A DNA stretch of 64,000 bases from Pomphorhynchus laevis (lineage: Eukaryota; Acanthocephala; Palaeacanthocephala; Echinorhynchida; Pomphorhynchidae). Positions 57,801 through 64,000 of this stretch are shown here, one piece after another. The stretch is from positions 62,001-126,000 of the forward strand of contig WNNJ02000845.1 of assembly GCA_012934845.2 (NCBI GenBank). Direction: 5' to 3'. Below the pieces are notes generated by a model, which saw only the letters and a program-made list of their open reading frames with translations, was not told the DNA's origin and did no database searches. Positions within the stretch are counted from its first letter, which is position 1, and the number at the start of each line of letters is the position of its first letter. Position numbers and translations under genes: made by a program.

Positions 57801-60800
57801 TTTATATACTATAAAATATGAGGTTGTATTACACATAGCTTTCGCAAATGTATATACCTTAAAATATGAGGAAATTTGAAAAATAATAAAACCAATGTTG
57901 ATGATCAAGAAGGTGTATTTGTTTATATGGGAATTAATATTATATCTCTAAAACGATTCATTTTTTATAGTAAATATGACACATTATAGTAAATATTATA
58001 GTAAATATGATACAAAGAGATCGACAATAGAACATATACCTTCGTTTCAATCGGGGTCGAGTCCTTGGGTGTCTTGGGCAAGGAAACCTCGTGCTTTATT
58101 GAAGAGATCGGGAAGATGATGTCAAAGGCAACTGGCGAACATCGATCAACGGCTTTCCTCAGGCAACGATTAAGCGCATCGGTTCAACGTGGGAATGCAG
58201 CGTGTATACTCGAATGCTTGGGACATCAATCGGTTTCCGACTTTTTTAACTGAATGACTTTACTTATTTCAAACTATGTTTTAATGAATGTTTGACTACA
58301 AAACAAATTGTTGCTATCATTGTAAAGTTTTCCAATAAATGCACGAAAAGTTATTCAACTTTCTTCATTTTTTCAAAAAAAAATGATTTGAATTTGAAAA
58401 ATCTCAAAAATTTCAAAGATAAACATACAATTTTTATTGCAGTACTGCAATCTCCATATTTATAATGATCTATAATCCAAAGCTTTGGTAATTTGAGATT
58501 TTCCACATAAAGTTATCGTATTTATATATTGGTGGTTCTAACAATTGACGACAGTTCAATTCTGTGAAGAGAAATTGGATATCGATCATAATACAGCTGT
58601 CGATTATAATAATTACATGCGTGAGGCCTGTGCGGCTGAGATTTTGTGCAATCCTACCAAAATAGGGGGTAAGGATATGGTCGTCGAAATCGACGAAACT
58701 GTATTTGCACGCTGCAAATACAAAAAGGACGCGTTTTACCGCAACAATGGGTGTTTGGCGGCGTCTGCAAAGAGTTCTCCGAGGTTTTTCTTTTTGCAGT
58801 GGATCAACGAAACATCGAAACACTAAATGCTTGTATTAAGCAATACATTCTACCAGACTCAATAATCCATTCATATCTTTGGAAAGGTTATTGTGGCGTG
58901 CAAAGCTTGAAAGGATACAGCTTTCAGCACAGGACTGCAATCATGCTTTTGAATTTGTGACTTCAGACGGTATTCACACGCAACAGATAGAGTCGACATG
59001 GAACCAGCTAAAATCTAAAAATAGACGACGATGGGGTACACATCGATCCATGATCGGCTCATATCTTGTGGAATTTATTTGGCGTAGAAAGCACCGAAAC
59101 GACAACAGTTTTGATGCTATTTTGCAATACCTTAAAAATGACAGATTGATCGATTGTTCGATCAAATCTTCTAAGAATTTTTTAAAATTACTGTTTTAGA
59201 AATTAAATTTTCAATAACTTTATGTGGAAAATCTCAAATTACCGAAGCCTTGGATTATAGATCATGATAAATATGCAGATTGCAGTACTGCAATAAAAAT
59301 TGTATGTTTATATTTGAGATTTTTCAAATTCATATCATTTTTTTTCGAAAAAATGACGAAAGTTGAATAACTTTTCGAGCATTTATTGGAAAGCTTTACA
59401 TTTTTTTAAATTTATTTAAATTTGTGCTTGTTTCTCCCAAAAAAATTTTCAGTTGAAAGAGTATTTACAATTCCGCTATTTTAGCACATTTTCATTTTGC
59501 TACGACAAAGTCAGTATAACGGAAAAGATCCTAAATTTGAACTCTAAGATGAAAAAATCTACGAATGGATAGAAAATAGCAAGCTCTGTGCTAGAATAAG
59601 CTATTACTCTAGAAAATACATTTCACCAGGAAAATACATCATTAGTACGTATTTAACTAAGCTGATATGTTGCTTTAAAGGAGAGGTCGGAACCTAAAAG
59701 CTTATTGGTTCATCCTGATATCACTTAATCTTAATTTTAACTTGTGGCATATTATATTTTTATTGATCTATAATTTTTGTAAGTTTATGATATTTTTATA
59801 TATAATTTTGTGTGGTGCAAAAATTTTTAATGGAGTAAAGTTATCTGAATAGTTTATAAATCTAGATTAATTAATTGTAAATTCATTTATAATGACTAAT
59901 TTAGCCTAATTCTTGTGTTTCAATACCGGATTGGTTTATTCGATATCAAAATGACAGAACTGGTTTGCTAGATTTTGCTAGCTTACATATGGGTAATTCG
60001 ATTTATAAAAGAATTTCCTCTTATAATTTAACTTTAGGTGCCTATATTTATAAATATGACTCCCCATCAGTTTATCAGACTCCAGAAAATTTCTACCTAT
60101 CACGTTTTAGCAAACAATATAGAACAGTTATAAGCGTAAGATGTTTTGTATTATGATATCTTTAAAAGCAGAACAGTTTTACATAATGCACTGATTTTAA
60201 AAGTTTAATAATGTGTTCAATGTAAAACATTTAACCGACAAATAACGATACTTTAGTCAAATATGGAGCCAGGAAATTGTTGGGCATTTATGAGAAATTA
60301 TGGGTCAGTTGGCATTAAGCTTAGAATGCACATCCATCCAACTGGATTTACATATGAACATATTGATCGATCAATTAGTTTGTACAAAGACAACAGTCCT
60401 CGTGAAATAACTATTAAGGTTTTCACAAAGTAATAAGTACCTGACTTAAAATATATGTTCATTCAGGCATTTAGCGATACAAACGTTAGCGACGTTCGTG
60501 AACTTGGTACATTTCACTTTAATTGGAACACGAGTAAATTACAAACCTGGACGTTTCAGGTAGTTACATTTAGCTTTGCTTATTTCACAATGAATGTTTA
60601 ATACAATAGAAATACTTGTGCATATTTATTTAGAATAGAGTTATTATTAGAAAAGGTTTCAGCGGTCATCAACTTAGTAGGAACGTAGACTTGTATATTC
60701 ACCCGACCGATCAGTTTATTTCAGAGCTATTTTACAAACATCTGCATATCCATTGAACGAACACTACTTAAATGTGTTGCATATTATTTCCGCAGCGACG

Positions 60801-62381
60801 GAACATTTAAATTAAACAAATCGATCTGATAATTTAAAATTTCTGAATACGAAACATCGAATACTAAAGGGCCTTATTTTAATGTTGAGAAATTAAATGT
60901 ACGTAAATCAGAATTACAATATGCGACTTTTAAAAAATTAACAATAAATTTCGTACCCTAAAATATAAGGGACATATATTTTATGTCCCTTATATATACT
61001 TATATTTATAGTATATATAAGGGACATATATATGTCCCTTATATATGTCCCTCATATATGTCCCTTATATATGTCCCTTATATATGTCCTTATATATACA
61101 TAAGGGACATATTATATATACATAAGGGACATATTATATACATAAGGGACATATTATATGTCCCTTATATATACTTATATATAAGGGACATATATATACT
61201 TATATTTTCGTACCCTAAAATATAAGTAAATATAAGGGACAGTAATCAATATAATAAATATATGTTGCTTATATTATAAAATATTTATTAATGGCACAAA
61301 CAGGAAAGTATAAACCATCGTGATTTTTAACAAGCTTCGTCAAGAAGCTTAACTCAGAATGAGCCTACCACAGAGACCTAACCCCACCGGGTCGTTTCGA
61401 CCTTAATCTACTAATCACTACAAGGTAGTCTCATCAGGGTGGCTCTGTAGCTACACAACTTTGACATTACATGATCTTCAGTAAACTTCTGAAAAGATAT
61501 TCACTAAGCCCACTCTCCCCCACCAGTTACCACCCTTACATTTGGTATATGGTTTGCGTAAGCAATGTCTTCACAGAACAGCACGTGTGCTATCACTCCT
61601 TTCTTCACCAGATTACTAAGGTTACTGCACAAGCAAAACACGCTTGCTCAGTAAGTGAAAGCGAGAGCTATAAGATCTAGCGCATACACTATAAAATATT
61701 CGCATCAATGCACAATTGTGAGTGCACAATGATATGTGATATATATACCAATGACGCTCTATTAATCAGAAAGAATTTTGCTAAAACGTTTATTAATGAC
61801 ACAAACAGGAAAGTCTAAACTGGCATATTTTGTATTATTACATATAAAATATGTAATAATATTTTTGTATTATTATAATATTTGTAATTAAATAATTAAT
61901 TTGATTTTCTATTTTTTCCAAAGGTCTCTAAGAGAGCTACAGTTATTTATATAACCTCAATATTATATCAAGTCAATATCATATTAATATATTATAATAA
62001 TTATACTTTTTTGATTATAATAATATATTTATATTTTATCAATATAAAATAAAGATAAAATATTGCTTATGCTATATCATATATAGAATAGCTATCATAG
62101 TATTTAAATTTGTAATATATTATTGCGAATTATAATGCAAAATATAAATTAACGAATTTATTTGTTATATTCAAAACTTAAGTTTTTTGATACCTCAATA
62201 AACATAAGTTTAAATGGTTTTTGCTTTAATATTTTTATAAATTTATTTCTTTTTATATTCGAAGAACGTCGATCCTGATTTCCTCGCTAATTACTTCCTA
62301 ATAGAAATCCATTCAAATTGGGGTAATCCAAATAGAACCTGTGTATATCGAACGCGAATACATGGAAATCCAACCCGATAA
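54855..62381 (+). CDS. SUN-domain protein B (LINC complex), 7 exons
   Basis: Paralog of gene A. Proposed exons: 54855-54915 (least certain), 55086-55310, 56931-57058, 59905-60135, 60257-60418, 60467-60559, 62265-62381. Their joined length is 1017 nt with no stop until the end, giving 338 aa. Exon 2 begins at a TTTTTAG|CT junction matching gene A exon 3 and ends in the same phase. The transmembrane helix is YIAMIALITTCIAAAFYAYI, and a shorter coiled coil carries EIIKLRADIIQLKS. The SUN domain starts at PNSCVSIPDWFIRY and includes PGNCWAF, HIHPTGFTYEHIDRSI, ELGTFHFN, HSNWGNPNRTC and YRTRIHG. Compared with gene A it lacks the intron inside the first SUN exon and the one before the coiled coil. 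Three introns exceed 1.6 kb because of repeat insertions. Confidence 0.83.
56130..56600. other. GC-rich island in intron 2 of SUN gene B
   Basis: Composition contrasts sharply with the surrounding intron. Forward frames contain LNARLSLVVRPNFEPSCLKT and LSVESRRRSRGSNSHSQNF, suggesting a fragment of a basic, serine/arginine-rich ORF, possibly a retroelement ORF1. No domain can be named. ORFs 56230-56499 and 56463-56678 overlap here and are not host exons in my model. Confidence 0.4.
57770..57871. repeat. Local tandem duplication in gene B intron 3
   Basis: GTATTACACATAGCTTTCGC-AAATGTA followed by AAAATATGAGG occurs twice in succession, about 55 bp apart. Confidence 0.75.
57880..57985 (+). pseudogene. 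PLE RT fragment in gene B intron 3
   Basis: Encodes NKTNVDDQEGVFVYMGINII, aligned to the block before and including motif D of PLE copy 1 (NETNINDKEGIYLDMNIK at about 21880-21930). Confidence 0.55.
58035..58255 (+). pseudogene. Retroelement C-terminal-domain fragment
   Basis: The forward frame reads GVESLGVLGKETSCFIEEIG, then GEHRSTAFLRQRLSASVQRG and NAACILE. It resembles a C-terminal domain (VETLGV...QRGNA pattern) that I recall after the polymerase of some animal retroelements. The family is not certain. It has replaced or abuts the left end of Merlin copy 2. Confidence 0.4.
58318..59531 (+). mobile_element. Merlin transposon copy 2, left end missing
   Basis: Long inner inverted repeats flank the transposase remains: 58321-58516 (TGTAAAGTTTTCCAATAAAT...) and 59214-59400 (...ATTTATTGGAAAGCTTTACA). 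On the right the element continues through a segment like the Merlin 1 terminus to GGAAAAGATCC at about 59521-59531. The matching left terminus (about 130 bp) is absent. It lies within intron 3 of SUN gene B, same strand. Confidence 0.8.
58545..59199 (+). pseudogene. Merlin transposase copy 2, degraded
   Basis: Three successive forward frames (58545-58826, 58751-58960, 58879-59199) together cover the DDE domain of copy 1: VQFCEEKLDIDHNTAVDYNN, VVEIDETVFARCKY, FGGVCKEFSEVFLFAVDQRN, IIHSYLWKGYCGV and QQIESTWNQLKSKNRRRWGT. The second catalytic aspartate is changed (HSY instead of HSD), and at least two frameshifts are present. The zinc-ribbon part is missing. Inactive. Confidence 0.88.
59568..59790 (+). 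mobile_element. PLE 3'-tail copy in gene B intron 3
   Basis: GAATGGATAGAAAATAGC is followed by GTGCTAGAATAAGC, TACATCATTAGTACGTATTT, AAGCTGATATG and GGTCGGAACCT, tracking the tail after the PLE stop at 22262 with more divergence than the other copies. Confidence 0.55.
60949..61250. repeat. Array of palindromic TATATGTCCCTTA units
   Basis: Many head-to-head units of TAAGGGACATATATATGTCC-CTTA type in intron 6 of gene B. The array is bracketed by a direct repeat, TTTCGTACCCTAAAATATAA (about 60949 and 61206). It could form several alternative hairpins. The 80-codon ORF here is low-complexity and rejected. Confidence 0.85.
61286..61818. repeat. Element-like segment bounded by direct repeats, intron 6 of gene B
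   Basis: TTATTAATGGCACAAACAGG-AAAGT at about 61287 recurs as TTATTAATGACACAAACAGGAAAGT at about 61790. The enclosed 500 bp is GC-richer (61320-61680). No coding domain is seen in the 69-codon ORF at 61471-61680. It may be a small non-autonomous element or a local duplication. Confidence 0.5.
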
Positions 62382-62899
62382 AACTGAGTTTATAATAGAA
62401 TAATTTCATTTCATGTTATAAAAATAAAATAACTTTATTGAAGCTGCTGATTTTAAATCTAAAGTGTTAAATCGTAATTGCATCGCTCTTTGAAACTAAA
62501 CAATTGATACGATACATTTGATTTAAATATATAAAAGCACAAATTCTTCAAAACTAGTGATTTTACATCTACAAATATGTTACACAATAAATTTCAATAC
62601 TTGTTGAAAATTATCATGTGATTAAGAGATACAGACGGATATCGGTATTTATTATAAGGTCTAAATTATTAAGCGAATGTCATTCGATGCTTTATAAAAA
62701 TTTGTCTTCAAAAACAATATTAACATAAATATATTGACAATCGTTTATTTGGCAAAAAATTAGTGGTCATTTATATGAATACAAATCGTAAACAAGATAT
62801 CATAGATGAAAATATAAATGAAAATATATTCAATGAACATTGATGGTATATCGAAGTTAAAAATATGCAAGCATCTACAGCATACACTTTCTTATTTTG

Positions 62900-63274
62900 T
62901 TAATTAAGAGAAGGAGGGGTATTAGCATTGTCCCACGTTAATTTGATTGTCGGCCATTTCGTACGCAAGCAACTTTCAACCGGTGTAGCATCAATGCTTC
63001 CGTTTAATTGAGCAATATCAAGAATCGCAGCTGACGCTTCTCTGTAACGAACCTGAATTCAACGAAAGCAAACGTTGTGTTAGGGGATTCTGTAATTTTC
63101 ATGTAATGATACCTGTTTATCGACATTCGAGTTTAGCAATCCATTGTAATGAAACAAAGTGAATTTGTTTGCCCTCAAATGATCTATTTCACCTTTAAAA
63201 AAATACTCCATAAATGCACTTTCCGTGATTATTCCAAGAGATTCTACATCCATATTTTTCTTCGCATCCATCAA
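62900..63274 (-). CDS. Small two-exon gene, 104 aa, unknown function
   Basis: On the minus strand exon 1 is 63274-63113 (54 codons, MMDAKKNMDVESLGIITESA... NSNVDKQ). A 60-bp intron with GTATCA donor and TTCAG acceptor follows (63112-63053). Exon 2 is 63052-62900 (VRYREASAAILDIAQLNGSI... TPPSLN, stop). The splice is phase 0 and both exons are open, and the composition is less AT-rich than the flanks. The protein is soluble-looking, with a probable helix ASAAILDIAQL. I do not recognise the family. It may be a complete small gene or the 3' end of a larger one, since an upstream exon is not excluded. It lies tail to tail with SUN gene B, about 520 bp away. Confidence 0.6.
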
Positions 63275-63604
63275 GCTAAATTTTAGGACATGTCTTACAT
63301 ACTAAATTCTGATTTTTATTAAATAATAATCAGTTTTATAATTCTTAAATATCAAATATTTTGTCATCATTAAAAAAGATTAAATTATATTGTACTAAGT
63401 CTAAAACGTTTTTTACCTGCACTAATTGATAATCTTAAGCCTTTATTAAAGCTTTAACTGAAATAATTAACACTTTAGATAATTTGATATATTATATTTC
63501 ATAAATTGAATTTATTTTATTTCGTAAAATAAATGAACAGATATGTACCAATAAGGAAATAATTAAGGAAAATGCTTCAAATAAATTATAAATTTGTTAC
63601 TTTA

Positions 63605-64000
63605 ATTCTTTCTTTAGTAAGCTGATTAAGTGTGAAAGCTCGAATATATCTAAGATAAACATTTAAAAAGATTATATATTTGATAAAATTAAAAATAGAA
63701 TGAAAATATCAAAAAAGTTATAGCAGGAATGATAAAATTAATAAAGATATGTATACAGTACTTACTAAATTAAAGGATAACTGTATAATAACAACTATTG
63801 ATAAAGCCAGTAATAACTTTGTCTTCATATGCAAAAAGCTTTATTATGATATACTAATGAAAGAGGTTAATTCTAATGATTTAAATGTAAATCCAACATA
63901 TGAACGTAGTGAGTTAAGTTTAGAAACAATTATTACAAGTCACTGTTCTATAATGAATAAAAAGGGTATAAAGGTTGAATTAGATAATAAAGCTATACCT
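63605..64000 (+). pseudogene. PLE RT fragment, runs off the window
   Basis: Matches 20780-21170 of PLE copy 1 nearly base for base in its second half (ATTGATAAAGCCAGTAATAA, encoding TTIDKASNNFVFICKK, and onward to DNKAIPI). Stops near 63665 and 63720 break the frame. The 5' junction lies near 63605 in AT-rich DNA. The right end is cut by the window. Confidence 0.8.

Noticed and set aside
60983-61225. 80-codon ORF of tyrosine/isoleucine/proline repeats
   Set aside because: It is the translation of the palindromic microsatellite array and has no gene-like features.

Overview
The window is AT-rich animal DNA made mostly of mobile-element remains, with a few host genes. Small spliced genes with 48-60 bp introns, Merlin DNA transposons, Penelope-like retroelements (PLEs) and several non-LTR retrotransposon lineages suggest an invertebrate with a compact-intron, AT-rich genome. 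A parasitoid-wasp-like insect is possible, but the sequence does not settle this. No rRNA, confident tRNA, CRISPR or prokaryotic feature is visible.

Layout. 1-2772 is a 17-bp satellite whose orientation flips near 1730. 2.8-6.1 kb is crowded with inverted-repeat (foldback) elements. 6.1-9.3 kb is a dispersed repeat ('R1') split by a Merlin transposon with long terminal inverted repeats and a perfect 8-bp target duplication; a second R1 copy at 14.6-15.7 kb still has the unoccupied site. 9.6-17.4 kb holds PLE endonuclease fragments, a large palindrome, a CR1-like LINE and a jockey-like LINE. 18.7-19.2 kb is an unidentified intact 183-codon ORF. 20.1-22.6 kb is a PLE with the permuted, Naiad-like arrangement. 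26.4-30.2 kb is a longer copy of the jockey-like LINE. 30.4-39.1 kb is a three-level nest: a Ty3/gypsy fossil inside a CR1/L2-like LINE inside a PLE tail. 39-46 kb is mostly gene-poor, with more PLE tails.

The main host content is at 46.6-62.4 kb: two tandem genes for short SUN-domain (nuclear-envelope LINC-complex) proteins. I reconstruct them as 10 exons/399 aa (gene A) and 7 exons/338 aa (gene B). Both keep an open frame through every proposed GT-AG junction. Each has an N-terminal nucleoplasmic part, one transmembrane segment, a luminal coiled coil and a C-terminal SUN domain. Most of the two genes is diverged, but a stretch of about 235 bp covering the SUN core and its small intron is nearly identical, which points to recent gene conversion. 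Flanking sequence between the genes looks like debris of a third unit. Gene B's introns have collected PLE, Merlin and other repeat insertions. A small two-exon gene of unknown function lies at 62.9-63.3 kb on the minus strand, and another PLE fragment runs off the right edge.
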